DNA from: Lindgomyces ingoldianus | Taxonomy: Eukaryota > Ascomycota > Dothideomycetes > Pleosporales > Lindgomycetaceae | Assembly (NCBI RefSeq): GCF_010093535.1 | Contig: NW_022985170.1 | Location: forward strand, 724,016-788,015 | DNA length: 64,000 nucleotides | Reading direction: 5' to 3' | Shown: piece by piece, positions 44,760 to 56,174 of the stretch | Layout: each line of letters starts with the position of its first letter | Position numbering within the stretch: the stretch's first letter is position 1 | Notes under the pieces: model-generated | What the model was told of the DNA's origin: nothing | Database searches by the model: none | What the model saw: only the letters and a program-made list of their open reading frames with translations | Position numbers and translations under genes: made by a program

Positions 44760-45480
44760 GTTGATTGGTTGATTTTGACATCACTCGGAATCTAAGTTGG
44801 GATAATGCTTTGTGTTCTGTAGAGCAGATATGTGGGATGTAGGTAGGTTGCATGCTGAAGAACTGTGTTTCAGGTGTGTTCTTGTCCTACTTGTTTTCTT
44901 ACGGAAGATCCAGCCTTGTTTTGTAATCTAAGAATATGGCGAGGATCTAGATGTTTGCATTGTGTTCTGTACAGAGAGCACGTATAGCCTTGGTTTATTT
45001 TATAGTAGAATATGTGTTTCTAAATCTCCTGTTTTCCTGAAGTAAACATTTCGCCCTCCCTTTTTCTAAGAATGTAGCAAGGGTCTAGGTGTTGACAAGG
45101 CATTTTATAGAGTATGCACGCTAAGCCTTGATTTGTTTTGTCTTAAAGTACTCTGTATCAAACATATATTTTTCTCTCTTCTTTTCGTGCAGTAGGTAGA
45201 ATATATCTGCGGACAGTAACATCCCAGCAAGGATCTCAACAACTTACATATATCTTCTATAAAGAGAGCTAGCGCAGAACTGACGCACTGTAAACTACTA
45301 AAGCACTTTCTAGCTCTATATGCCGTGTTCCCATTTCTCTACAGCAGGCATAATACATCTCCAGGCACCAAGGACACAGCAAGGATCACAACATTACGTA
45401 TTCATTCTATACGGAACCAAGTGCAGCTTAACTCTTTGCGAATTATTAAGGCCTATACTAGGTACATGCATTGTGAATCT
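44760..45480. repeat. Degenerate tandem array, unit about 138-152 bp
   Basis: A GCRAGGATCT-like core occurs at 44939, 45077, 45227 and 45379, spaced 138, 150 and 152 bp. An earlier partial copy lies near 44790 (TGTGTTCTGTA). Between cores, similar segments recur such as TTTGCATTGTGTTCTGTA and AAGCCTTGRTTT. No protein frame spans it. Confidence 0.6.
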
Positions 45481-45560
45481 GTTTCTTAACAGGAAGTTTC
45501 ATCCCCCTGCCTCAATCCTCCTCGTCCACATCCATCCTGCCTCCCGCTCCCATTCACCCC

Positions 45561-46711
45561 TCACTTCACCCCCTCAATCTCCATACTCCTTTCCCTCCCC
45601 CTGTCTAAGTTCTCCATCTCTTGGTCCTTCACCCGGGACCAATCCACCATCACCCGATCTCCCCCTCTCACAAACATTGGCACGTCTTCTCGGAATCCAC
45701 TCCCCAGAAGATACCGCTCCGTCGTGTTGCTCTCTGTTGTCGTCAAGCCGTCACAGTCTCCGCCATGGATGGCGCACTTGATGACGGGGGCAGTAGGGGC
45801 GGTCAAGTGATCGACCCAGAAAGGCTCATCAGACCCTGAATTGGGGTTTTAGTCGATTGGATGTTGAAAAGTGAAGGAATTTGCCTACTAGGGATGAAAG
45901 GGAAGGCTCTTAGATCTACATCTGGGTGTACGTCGGCTATGAGCTTCGTTAGGCGGCTGGAAGAATTGATATTGCGCAAGTTAACACGAGTGAGAGCTGG
46001 AGAGCTGTTCGTAGACACGAATGGCGAAGTATGGTGAGAGGCCGGCGCAGACGCAGCGTGGAGGTTTGCGTGGGCGTAGTCGTGAGGGACGAAGAGACGC
46101 GGGCTGGTAGCGGTGCGAGCGATGAGCTCTTGCGGGGCTGGTGAGGAGTTAGGAAATGAAAAGCGAAGGTGACGATGGGACACCCACCTCGACGTGTGTC
46201 AATGCTGGAGGGGCGGGTGGTGATCTGCGGGATCAGAGTGTTGGCAAAGCGGACAGTATGGTCGTGGGAAGCTGAGATGAGGTAAGCACAGATTCAAAAC
46301 TGGGAGGGTGGAGTTTAAGTATTTACTTGGGACCCTGGAAGAAGAAGCGAGAACAGAACCCGAAGCAAGAGCGGCTTGAGCAGCATGTCGAATAGTCGGC
46401 CTCATCTCGACATCCTCCTCAGTGATGATGTATTGACTGAAGTTTCCGGTCTCCTCGTTGATCTTTGACTTCCAAAGAGCAGCGACCTCATTCTCAGAAC
46501 GGAGGCGCGGGCTATGGGGGTCATACGATGGGGCGGCAGTCGCAGTAACTCCCGCCACATTGATCCTGCCATTGGTGAACTGCTGGGGCTCAATTGGGTT
46601 TCCAGTTGGTCCATAGATGTAATGGCCACGGTAATAGTACGCGAGGGCGGTGGTGATGGCGAAGTCGCCGCGGAAGCCGGAAATGAAGCAGCGCGTATTT
46701 ATAGTGTCCAT
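45561..46711 (-). CDS. Hypothetical four-exon protein
   Basis: Exons on the minus strand: 46711-46327, 46271-46188, 46137-45889, 45835-45561; 330 aa. The introns (55, 50 and 53 nt) are canonical and keep frame, which supports a real gene. The N-terminus reads MDTINTRCFISGFRGDFAIT. It has no signal peptide, TM segment or motif I recognise. The middle is His/Ser/Ala-rich (about 150-230), and the C-terminus carries a Cys pair (IKCAIHGGDCDGL) followed by a strongly charged end. A TATA-like AATAC/TATAAATAC lies at the start codon itself, so the start context is unremarkable. Function unknown. Confidence 0.68.
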
Positions 46712-47970
46712 TATGGCAAGTTGAAGAGGTGGTGTAAAGAAGTGGAGAAGGAGGAAATAAGACGAGGCTGTTTGCAAGTAAACACATTCTTTTAGCATCA
46801 GTAAGAAGGGAAGTACCTACTGGTACTTCACGGGGTGCCTCTGTCTCTGCCCGCCTCTGAGCAGGAGGAATGGGCAGATTGAGGGAGCGAGTGCGTGGTA
46901 AGGACTGACCCAGACTTTTGCGAGTAGGAGAGTGAAGACAAAGGCAGAAGCTGGCAAGCTACTGGTAAGGGAGTTGGCCTAGGAAGATGGCGTGAAGGCA
47001 AGAAGGCTATGTAGCTGTAGGCGGCGAGTTGGAGGTGTTGAGGTTGAGGCGGAAAGAAAAGTAATTCTGGGGGAGGAGGCGGGACTTTATGGGCCGCCGC
47101 CAGGTCGACATATTAATGGTTTTCATTGACACTGCAACCAATAGTGTTGCCCTGGTGACTTACAGGCAGCAGGGGTGCTTACGGATTGCGCCGTGTCCGT
47201 TAGTCCTCTCCAAATTGCTGTGATACCCTATTAGCCTTCTCGTTACCTCTTGTTGGTGGCATATAGCCTGTGGTTGATAGCAAAATAAGTGATGGGTGTA
47301 TACTGAATTCTCAATAACTAGGGGTCCTAAGATTGTGTTTTCCATGTAAGGTATAGAGAACATCCGGTATTATTTACTAAAAAATCAACCTGGGATCAAG
47401 ATTTAATTTACTATCAACTGTAATTTAAAAGTAACCAAAGGGAAATCAGTAGTAGCTTAATCAAACATCAGGACATATTGGGGAGGACTAACAGACCAAA
47501 GACAATCCGTAACTCCGACACTACCCGCCAGGCAACAAGAACAAATAACAGCATCATCTCATTGTTTGAAAACTTGCTTAGAAGTTCGTCATTTGAAGCA
47601 GCGTAAGAATGACATTATAACCTGCAGTGTTGGAAAGCGACAAAGGAGACAAAGAATTTGGCGTATATCGGGGTTGGTAAGGGATAGGAACTATTAGGAA
47701 AGGCATTCATCCTACTATGGGTTCTTTGGATTGCCCAGGCAGATGAGCATAATTCCACACTGTATAGGCGGTGCTTATATGAATATGGATATGACAAAGT
47801 TGAATACATATAAGAATCACATGAAAGAAAGATGTAGGCAAGATATGATACGCCGGCTTATATGATTATAGGTGGAAGCTAATCTCACAAAATGTCCCGA
47901 TACCATAGTTCCCAAACTGTCGAATTATTTTGCACGTACCACGTCTGACATGGCTGATCTCGTGAAGTCC
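46712..47970. other. Intergenic, 1.26 kb
   Basis: The first 350 bases are purine-rich (GA-rich on the plus strand), a likely leader/promoter of the minus-strand gene. The rest, 47160-47900, is AT-rich with no coding signal. Confidence 0.4.
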
Positions 47971-48359
47971 TTACTTGCGAATGGAAGAAGTTCCATCCCC
48001 AGGGCCGGGAAGACTTCCCTCATCCCAGGCTCAGCATAGGTGCCAGCCTGTTTGGTGGCTCCGCGGGTGCAAGAGTCCATGATGTTACTCTGGTCGATGG
48101 CTTCCTTATCATCACTGGCTATGGTTCAATTAGTCTGATGAGTCTATTGCACACAAGCAGGCATCGTACCTAATTGTTCGTTGGAGTCAGCAACGTCAGG
48201 GTCGATGGGATCCTCTACGGGAGCTTCATCTTTCTGGACGGGGATCTGGGATTGGCCTGTGCGGCTGACATAGCTGTTATCTATGGGGTCGCTGGTAGTG
48301 CCGTCACTGGGGATTTCGTTCTTCTGCTCGTACTGATCTTTGAAGGAGAGGTTCGACAT
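47971..48359 (-). CDS. CHZ-motif (H2A.Z chaperone-like) small acidic protein with apparent frameshift
   Basis: Exon 1 is 48359-48170; a 51-nt intron follows; exon 2 starts at 48118. The sequence MSNLSFKDQYEQ..., YVSRTGQSQIPVQ, APVEDPIDPDVADS and EAIDQSNIMDSCTRGATK contains the Chz1-type motif (IDxSNI...RTRG). Chz1 is a histone chaperone for H2A.Z-H2B. After TYAEPG (residue ~95) the plain frame gives MREVFPALGM and runs on to a stop at 47925 (127 aa). One base shifted, the sequence reads DEGSLPGPGDGTSSIRK and stops at 47971, the Gly/Pro/Asp-rich ending typical of these proteins. The shift falls at a run of three C on the plus strand (48024-48026), where a fourth would restore the frame. This is either a recent frameshift or a consensus error. 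Confidence 0.68.
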
Positions 48360-49719
48360 GATATATATGATTGATGGATGTGCTTGAAGCAAACTTATTT
48401 ATGGTATTAAATTTCCGGGTAAATGAAGCAGAAGAGGGCAGTCTGAATATTGCGAAAGTAGCAATGCTACTTCCTTTACATATATTCCCCCGAGACCGTC
48501 GGAGTACGTCATGCTTTGGAGGGGGACCAATAATGCCTCAGATATGCTAGGGATGTTCTCATGAGAGTTGGATACTGCGATAGCGTCGTGCTAGATCATA
48601 ATGTCCATTGGAAAGCACAACTATGACAGCATACCCCGGAGGGTCGCGGAACGAGCTAGCACCATAGCAAGTCGGACGATATCTGTGGGGTGGCCAAGCC
48701 AAGATGCTAACGGCAGATAGGCACAAAGTAAACTAGTCAGATTCAGATCGGGTTCATAAGGGATGGCTTGTTTAGGAGAACATGTGTTCCATCTATTTCA
48801 TCGCGGACGACAGAACGGCATCATGATCCGGCTGAAGCTCTCGAAGGTGTTACGATAGCTCGAAACTGTTGCCAAATATCAATTTATCATCGATTATAGC
48901 AATAAAGAATAGATAATGGGAGAACTTGTGCCAGTATGAAGGTGGGTCGAAACGCTAGGAACCCTCAAACCAGCGCTATTCAACGCAAACGCCACCTCTT
49001 TGATCGCCATGCCACGACTAAGCGTTTCCCAACTTCGAGTCTTCGCGTGAGCTACAACAGCTGCTTAGTCGCTGTCGGATCCGAACCGAGGCGCTTTACT
49101 AAGGAATAGCAGACGTCAGGACTTCGATGGTATGGTCTAGCGACAGGCACCGCGCGCGTATCTCGTCAGGACATATGGATCTGACTAACATCGGGAGTCT
49201 AGGAGCTTGGACCGAATTTGGGCCGTTTCCAATTGTTGCTGACCGCGACATTTGAGTCAGGTTGATGGGTGGAGGTGGCTGTTGGGTTGGTGTGGACGCT
49301 TTGACCTAATGCATGAAAAACGCTCAAGCTTGGATTTGAGAACTATTGGCACTAATTATAATATTTCCTCATTTGTCACTATGATGTTGGTTGGCAGGAT
49401 AGGACTATTCCGCACAGTGTGTACACCGAAACGCTGATGGATTATCCTGCTACATTACGAATTCGGACAATTTACATGAAATGGTAGCGCTCATGGGTAT
49501 CTATATTACAAAGAAGTTTTGGAAGGCTCAGAAAAAATAATCGGATATCGGCTAACATCCCTAAGCCTTTGGAAGAACGCGTTTTCCCTCCTCGTTACCC
49601 TCACACATACCGAGATAACAAGGGACATGTGGAAGATGTGTCTATGATGTGTGCAGAAATATACTAGGGAGGAAGGCGGATTGAGTAGGCGTCCTGGAAG
49701 GCAATGGGATGCTACCAAA
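48360..49719. other. Intergenic, 1.36 kb
   Basis: No supported gene. It contains the 5' side of the CHZ-like gene and the 3' flank of the PARP-finger gene. Confidence 0.4.
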
Positions 49720-50841
49720 TTACTCGTCCTCAGCCGCAGCCTTCTTCTTTCGGCCCCTTCAAACGTTAGCATTTGTGTACTGAAAGCTTAAAAAGACATA
49801 CCTCTTCTGGGGAGCTGGCTTGCCATCATCAGCAGCAGCAGCAGCAACCTTCTTCCTGCCCCGCTTGGGCTTTGGAGCCTCGATGTTCTCTTCGGCCTCA
49901 TCGTCCTCATCGATAACTTCCTTCTTGGTGGCAGCCTTCCTTCCCCTCATCGTCTTCGGTTTGGATTCAGCCTCCTCAATAGTGTGGTCTTCTTCTTCTT
50001 CTTCTTCCTCCTCCTCCTTCTTGGCGGCCGCCTTCTTGGCCCTGGTTTTCTTCGGTTTCGGCTCGGCGACCTCTTCATCGTCTCCTTCGTCCTTGGCGAC
50101 GACTTTCTTGCCTTTACCCTTGGCCTTCTTTGGAGTGGGCTCCTCACCATCAAGCTCGGAAGCTTTGCGTCCACGCTTCTTGGGAGCTGGCTTCTCATCC
50201 GGATTTCCATCAACCTAGACTCTGTTAAGGGAATTCTAATAGTGAGCTCACGTGCTCATACCTCCTCGTCATCTCCTTTCTTCTTCTTCTTCGCCTTGGT
50301 TGCCTTGACGCGGAATCCCTTCATGCCCGGTCGGTTCACCTCAACGTCCTGTAGAGATTTTAGACGACAGATCGTAAACACTGCAATTCACAAGACTTAC
50401 CCCTCGCCAATCTTCATCAGCAACATGCCCGACTTCAAGGGCTTCCTTGACTTTGGCCTGCGAAGCGGCGTCAAGCTCATCATAGCCATCGACCATGTCA
50501 GTATCGCCACCTGATTCGTCCCTGAGGTTCTCAACTTGAAGCGGGGTAACACATCCCCTTGGCAAGTCAATGTAGTCCCGATTAGGAAAGAGCGATGAAG
50601 AGTATCATACCAATGCTTCCAGCCCCAGCTCTGGTGCTCGTCAATGGTGACCAGCGTGCCGAATCGCAACTCTCCTTTGGTGATCTTGATACCTTCCTTC
50701 TTGCACTCTGTGTTCTTGCAGCCGGCGCGACCCTGCTTGGCGAGCTCTGTAACAAATGTGAACCGATATTCGGGAGTATGATAAGAAATAAAACAAAGTA
50801 ACAGAATGAGTGGGGTGTATCTTACCAACACGGTACGGCAT
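49720..50841 (-). CDS. PARP-type zinc-finger nuclear protein
   Basis: Six exons on the minus strand: 50841-50826, 50746-50611, 50557-50401, 50348-50262, 50214-49802, 49756-49720; 281 aa. All five introns (45-79 nt) are GT-AG and keep frame, including a first coding exon of only 16 nt. The PARP-type finger (about residues 1-85) reads MPYRVELAKQGRAGCKNTEC, then KITKGELRFGT, SWGWKHWGCVTP, the C-x-x-x-x-C...H-x-x-C pattern that binds nicked DNA. The rest is low-complexity Lys/Glu/Ala/Pro-rich with repeated KPKRGRKK-type AT-hook-like blocks, encoded by GAA/AAG-rich repeats. There is no PARP catalytic domain. Probably a DNA-break- or chromatin-associated protein; divergent from the next gene. Confidence 0.88.
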
Positions 50842-51214
50842 AGCTGCGTTGTAGATTCAGCCTTATTGTTGTTGTTTGTTTGCGCCGCGACGGTGGAGTG
50901 ACAGCTGTCTTCGTGGTAAAGACGCGTGACAGACGCTTATAAGATGAGTGAAGCAAACAGTTCTGGGCCTGACTTGCGCCACGCTTTGAGACAAGGAGAG
51001 GCAATGTAGTGCACTCCAGAAGGAACTCGGCGATGCCGTGTGCGGAGGTAGAGGAGAGTCGAAGGGAATGGTAAGTAGGGGAAGGTGTCACGCAGCCTTG
51101 CGCTCGGGCCTTTGTCGCAGTCGCGTCGGTCAAACACGAACGTCATGGATGATAAAAAAGTTGAGGCTGCCAGAGCAACACTCCGAATGACCCTGCCTTC
51201 CACCCCGCAATTCA
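50842..51214. promoter_or_regulatory. Divergent promoter, PARP-finger gene / mitochondrial-type gene
   Basis: About 370 bp between two opposed starts. I recognise no element beyond general CT-rich leaders. Confidence 0.35.
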
Positions 51215-54200
51215 ATGTGCGCTGCGAATAATTGCATTCGCAGTGCTCTCGCTCAGGCATTTCGTCCGCCATCTCATAGATCCCCCATTGCTTTCTCCGT
51301 CTCAGAATTCCTCGTTCCGTCTCTTTCCCCTCCAGCGAACAGAGGCTTCTCATCGACGAAACACTCACAGACAGAACCTCCCCCCTCTCCGCATACCCGT
51401 TTTCAGTCTTCGACCCACTCCAAGTCTCCAATCTATCCCGCAAGTCCATCTAAAAAACCCCTCCCATTTCGCATCCCTCTCCCGGATCTCGATTCTCGCC
51501 AGCGCATACAGTCATGGCTATCGGCTATCGATCCTTTCCTTCCATCCCATCTGCGGCAACGACCCTCAACAGAAGACGCTACTGCGCTTTCGGCGACGGC
51601 TCTGGACTTTTCGAGCCTTCTCAATGTCGCCCAGGACTCGTCGCAAGATATCCTCCGTCACGTTGGATTGATTGAGGGCCGGTGGGATACTGTAATATGG
51701 CTTGTCAAGAAACTCGTCGAAGGATTCTCAAAGACCCAGGAGCCACATGCACACCTCGAACTATTGGCACATGTGCCATGGCCTCAATCCCAATCCTCCC
51801 CTCTCTCCCTCGCGCAAATGACCCAATCCCCAATCATGATAGAGCGGGTCTGGCCCTCTAGAAAATTGGCTCACAGTCTGGATGAGCTAACATCTGCTCC
51901 GGAGTCTATTGAACTTGTGCACAACATCATAAACCGGGCATTTGGCCAGGTGTGGCGAAGCTTAGGGGGGATGATTCTGGAAGCTACTAAATCGAACGAG
52001 CAGGAGAAAACATCGGTCATGTCTCACGTACTGGAAATCATCGCATATCTGCATCACAGTGGACTCATCCCTGAGTCCATCTACAAGTATCGGCCGCACC
52101 AGGACAACTACGCCCTTCAGCAGCCTCCGACGCTGCATCTCTTATCATCTCAAATCCTTACAGCTCTTTCGGACGCGAGCTGGAGGGCGCATGAAGCGTC
52201 TGTGCAAATCGCCAAAGAGAGAATGAATGCGTCTTATTTTCTCGGCCACGAGATCCCGGGTTCACGGTACAAACTCCACGTCACCGAACTAGCTCCTGAG
52301 TTATGGCTTGAGTTAGTCCTGTGGTCATGTCTCCACGGAGGATGGATTCTAGATGGAACGGCAATACTTGAACAGATGCTACCACGCGAAGAAGGGTCTG
52401 AATGGAATCTCATCAGTTGGCGAGAACTTCTCCAATCAAAAGACGAGGAACCTTCCTCACCTCTACGAGGTTGGCAACTCTTTGGGACGCCTATCAAATC
52501 GAACGAAGAAGACCGTAAGCTTACACAGCGCACAATCAGCAGTGAAATTGTAACGGCGTTCGTAGATGGACTGGTCAATACTATGCGTGTTGGTGTTGGC
52601 ACTCGAGGCACAGATCCAGAGGGTATTGTGGAACATATCAAGAACCTGAAACAGTTACTGGACCTTCATGGCCTAAGCTTAGGGTCGGCATCGTGGGACT
52701 CGGTCATGGTTCGCTTGCTAGAGTCTGGAGGTATCGCACCAGAGAAACGGCCGGAACTCTTGTTGAGCATTATAGATCTGGCGTCTGGATTTGGCACGGA
52801 AGTTGGATCCGTCAATGCTTCTTCCGCGAACGTTGGGAATTTCCATGAGCCACCCTACTTTTTTGATGCTTCTGCGTTATCAATCGGTTTTCTCCATCGG
52901 TCCATGCGATCTTTCGTTGATAATGGTGATGTTGCAGGGGTCATAACAAGTCTCCAGCGATTGCAAGATTACACAGACAACAACAGGCAAAGGTCAATGC
53001 GGCAGTTCTTCGACAATTTAAAGAATACACCACTCCTCCAGGACCAGCCTTTTACAAGCAGATTTATTCCAATTGAGTTTCCGGGCTTCGAATGTCAGGT
53101 CCCCGTCCCCCTACTAGCGAAAACCTTAGATCTTATTACCGAATCGAGGCTGCTTTATCTTGGACGATCGCTCATTTTCTCGGAAGACTTAGACGGACCG
53201 CTGATTGATCATTCAATGTACTACAACTGGGTTATGGCTGCTTCAATCATACGATTCGGTTCGGTGGCGCGAGAGGAGAAGCTTGTTCTCAAGATTGTGG
53301 AAATCACAGGCTCTTCAGGCAACGGGCAACAAGCGAGACTTCTACACCCCGAAATTCTGAATGCCCTGCTTAATGCTCAAGTGCAGCTTCACCGCTGGGA
53401 ATCAGTGCAGGGGATCCAAGACTATGTCTTAAAGAATCCCGGCTACTGGCCACGTCCCCAAGTTCTTGCCAACTTCGCTGCCGCCCTCCTCCGCCTGTCA
53501 AGCGACATGAACGAGTACACTAGAAGGCAGAAGTTCAAAGCACGCACTGCGTTCACTGATTTCCTCTTTTCTTGGGAAGCATTGATTTTAACGAGCTTGA
53601 GGAATGAGCTCAACTGCATTCTTGGTGTCTTGTCCTCTGTTCACCAGGATTTAAAAGATTATTGCACCCAATTCCTTGCATTTTCTGTCCGACAGAAAGT
53701 TCAGTTATCTGCAAATGACTTCAATCTAGTTCTCGGAGGAGTGCTTGACGGGTTCGGCAGTAGTAAAGGCAGAGAAACTGTGGAAATGTGGTGCTACCGA
53801 CCCCCCAAAACGTTTGAACCGTATCGGGCTCCGGGAGGGCTGCCTTCTATGCCTCGATTTCGAATCAGCAAAGGCGAGGAATATGAGAGTCGTCCAGAAG
53901 ACATCACAATCACTCAGCCGTCGGGAGCTCAGCTGATTCTACAGGGACGAGTGCGCCCCAATCGACAAACGATCTGGGCGATTCTTCGGAAGGTCCAGCA
54001 GGAAGAAGATGTGCGAAGGGCAAGCAAAGCTGATTTGACTACTGAGACACGCAAGGAGGTCCGAGATACGTTGAAATGGGCGGCGAGATTTCTCTACTAT
54101 CTTGGCTTCGACTACGAAGACATCATTAGGGATCTGGGCAGTCTTGCTGAGCTTGCCGAGCTTGAGGCTCCGCCGGCAGTACGAATTATTGGGCTCGATG

Positions 54201-54250
54201 GGGATCCGAGAATCCTCAAAGTGAGAGGGGATGAGGAGATCGGTGTCTAA
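51215..54250 (+). CDS. Large uncharacterised, probably mitochondrial protein
   Basis: A single open frame of 1011 codons with no intron. The first ~80 residues are rich in Ser, Arg, Pro and lack acidic clusters (MCAANNCIRSALAQAFRPPS, then HRSPIAFSVSEF), consistent with a mitochondrial presequence. The rest is all-helical in character with no TM segment; pieces such as LDLHGLSLGSASWDSVMVRL and ALLNAQVQLHRWESVQGIQD recall the helical repeats of fungal PPR/mRNA-specific translation factors. The C-terminal block RVRPNRQTIWAILRKVQQEE and KWAARFLYYLGFDYEDIIRD looks conserved. I cannot assign a family with confidence; a role in mitochondrial gene expression is inference. Confidence 0.8.
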   Translation: MCAANNCIRSALAQAFRPPSHRSPIAFSVSEFLVPSLSPPANRGFSSTKHSQTEPPPSPHTRFQSSTHSKSPIYPASPSKKPLPFRIPLPDLDSRQRIQSWLSAIDPFLPSHLRQRPSTEDATALSATALDFSSLLNVAQDSSQDILRHVGLIEGRWDTVIWLVKKLVEGFSKTQEPHAHLELLAHVPWPQSQSSPLSLAQMTQSPIMIERVWPSRKLAHSLDELTSAPESIELVHNIINRAFGQVWRSLGGMILEATKSNEQEKTSVMSHVLEIIAYLHHSGLIPESIYKYRPHQDNYALQQPPTLHLLSSQILTALSDASWRAHEASVQIAKERMNASYFLGHEIPGSRYKLHVTELAPELWLELVLWSCLHGGWILDGTAILEQMLPREEGSEWNLISWRELLQSKDEEPSSPLRGWQLFGTPIKSNEEDRKLTQRTISSEIVTAFVDGLVNTMRVGVGTRGTDPEGIVEHIKNLKQLLDLHGLSLGSASWDSVMVRLLESGGIAPEKRPELLLSIIDLASGFGTEVGSVNASSANVGNFHEPPYFFDASALSIGFLHRSMRSFVDNGDVAGVITSLQRLQDYTDNNRQRSMRQFFDNLKNTPLLQDQPFTSRFIPIEFPGFECQVPVPLLAKTLDLITESRLLYLGRSLIFSEDLDGPLIDHSMYYNWVMAASIIRFGSVAREEKLVLKIVEITGSSGNGQQARLLHPEILNALLNAQVQLHRWESVQGIQDYVLKNPGYWPRPQVLANFAAALLRLSSDMNEYTRRQKFKARTAFTDFLFSWEALILTSLRNELNCILGVLSSVHQDLKDYCTQFLAFSVRQKVQLSANDFNLVLGGVLDGFGSSKGRETVEMWCYRPPKTFEPYRAPGGLPSMPRFRISKGEEYESRPEDITITQPSGAQLILQGRVRPNRQTIWAILRKVQQEEDVRRASKADLTTETRKEVRDTLKWAARFLYYLGFDYEDIIRDLGSLAELAELEAPPAVRIIGLDGDPRILKVRGDEEIGV

Positions 54251-56174
54251 CCTACCTCCTCTATTACATAATTGCAAACCTTGGATACGGACAGCAAGAA
54301 ATTTTTTGGCTTCAATTCCCCTCAACTCGTGCAGATACTCCACATTTCGTCGATTTTAACCGAATGCGCCGCCAGGTGTTACTGCCCCAGACTAGTATCA
54401 CAGTGGTACTAACTCAGAAGAAGCAGCAATATACTGATCTCTACACAGTCGTGGCATCCCCCTCTAAATGTTTCTCCCTCCTCGTAGGCTTTTCGCACCT
54501 GTTCTGTTTGCTACTAACCACAAGTCTGACCAATAGGAAGATCCGTTCTGAGGAAGGCGAAACTTGTCTTACCCAATCAGGACGACCCACCTTTTTGACC
54601 CGTCGAAGATCTCGAACGCGTCCGGATGGAAACTCAACCAGACACCAATGCATTTGCTTTTCGAAATACCAACGCCCTCGCATGTGAGCATATGTAGCTA
54701 GGAAGGTTGAACTGGTGTAATGGTTTGCTTCCTAGTAGATGCGCCTATGGAGGTTCTCGGCACTCGAACCACAGATTCCCTGCTTGATTTCCCCAACAAC
54801 CTCTAACGAACTGCGCACTTCATATTAGATATACTGCAGGCCATCTCTCAAGTCTGGGCTCATGGCGCACACGTTTCCTCTGCGACGGCCCGCTGCAAAA
54901 CCGTACCCTTTCCAGAGCGGCTGCATCTTGACCGCACACCGCCTTTTTAAACGATGAAACTGGCGCCAGGCCGTATCGATAAGAGGGTCTGTCGACGTAA
55001 CCCACAGGGTCTTGTGGGGATGATCCACGATGTCTGCGCTCCTTCAAGGGAAATGGGCAGATAACGGCACATGTTTATTGCCGAAGAAAAGCACGACATA
55101 TTAGATATCACGGATGCAGAGAAGGGAATCTGGCATCACAGCAGTGAGCAATTTATGACTGCCGTTTTGCATGCAAGGATGACAGCGACTGAGGCAGTGG
55201 TGTTTTAGCAGGCGCCAATTGGGTTTTGCCGTGAGGATCTCTGATGCCCTTTTTAGCCCTGTTACCTCCAGGCTATCAGTGCAATCCTCGCCGCGGGTGC
55301 AAAGTTTGGTTTGGTGGGGAGTCCAGGTTCCGCAGTTTTACCTACCTGAAAAATTTACCCCTCAGGTTTCAAGCACGCGACAGTGAAGAGACAAGTTGGA
55401 CGATGCTCGGACGAGCGAGCATTCTGTGGTGTTACCACGGAGGTGCTGGGATTCATATTGAGCGTGGGCATTGACAGAGCACAGAGCGGACTGTCGTTGG
55501 TGGTTGGCCGTGGTCTGACTCCCAGCGCCCTTCACCGACTGTGACGCTGATGCAAGTCCAAGGAGACTAGCATCCGAAACGGCAAGGCGCGCCAAGATTT
55601 CCCAAAATCATATTCTCCTCCTCGTCCTTCCTCCCGCTTCCTCTCCCCATCCCACCCAAAGACAACGAAGTCACCATACAGAATCAAAAAGAGCCCATTT
55701 TAACAGCATTCACCCCCTACCTTCGTCGAGACAATGCCGCAGGCTATCGCTGAGCTCTAAACCTCCCACTGGGAGGCCCACATTTTCCCTGTGGGCTCTC
55801 CCAGCCGGCCTAGCTCACGAGAATTTCAACCTCAACGACGATACAATCTCTCGATTGCGAGTAGCACACCTGCCCGCTATCGACATACGAATTGATCCAT
55901 CGTCTGGCCTGCCCTGCCAAGCAATCCCGCATTGTCAGTTCACCCGGCTCAACCTATCGAACATCGACGACTTTCACAGGCTCGACATAGTTTAGAGCCT
56001 CACCAAAGTACACCACATATATTCCCACAGAACGCTGTTTTTGCCCTCCCTCTTCCGAATCTTCTGACCTGTCCTCCCGTATCCTCACCCTTCATATCTC
56101 CCTCGCTCCTTCCTCATTTCTACAACCCAGACAAACGACTCTGCTTGATATATCACAAGAGAACAGGCGCCACA
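54251..56174. other. Intergenic, 1.9 kb
   Basis: No gene is supported. The minus-strand frame 54825-55028 (about 67 codons, Trp/His/Arg-rich) looks somewhat coding but has no partner exon. The last ~500 bases are CT-rich leader sequence before 56175; the same frame is open upstream to 55932. Confidence 0.4.

Noticed and set aside
49985..50060. Trinucleotide (CTT/CTC) microsatellite as a separate repeat feature
   Set aside because: It is coding sequence for the Lys/Glu-rich tail of the PARP-finger protein.
54720..54800. Possible tRNA from a GGTTCGAGTGCC-like T-loop on the minus strand
   Set aside because: The flanking bases do not form a T stem or acceptor stem.
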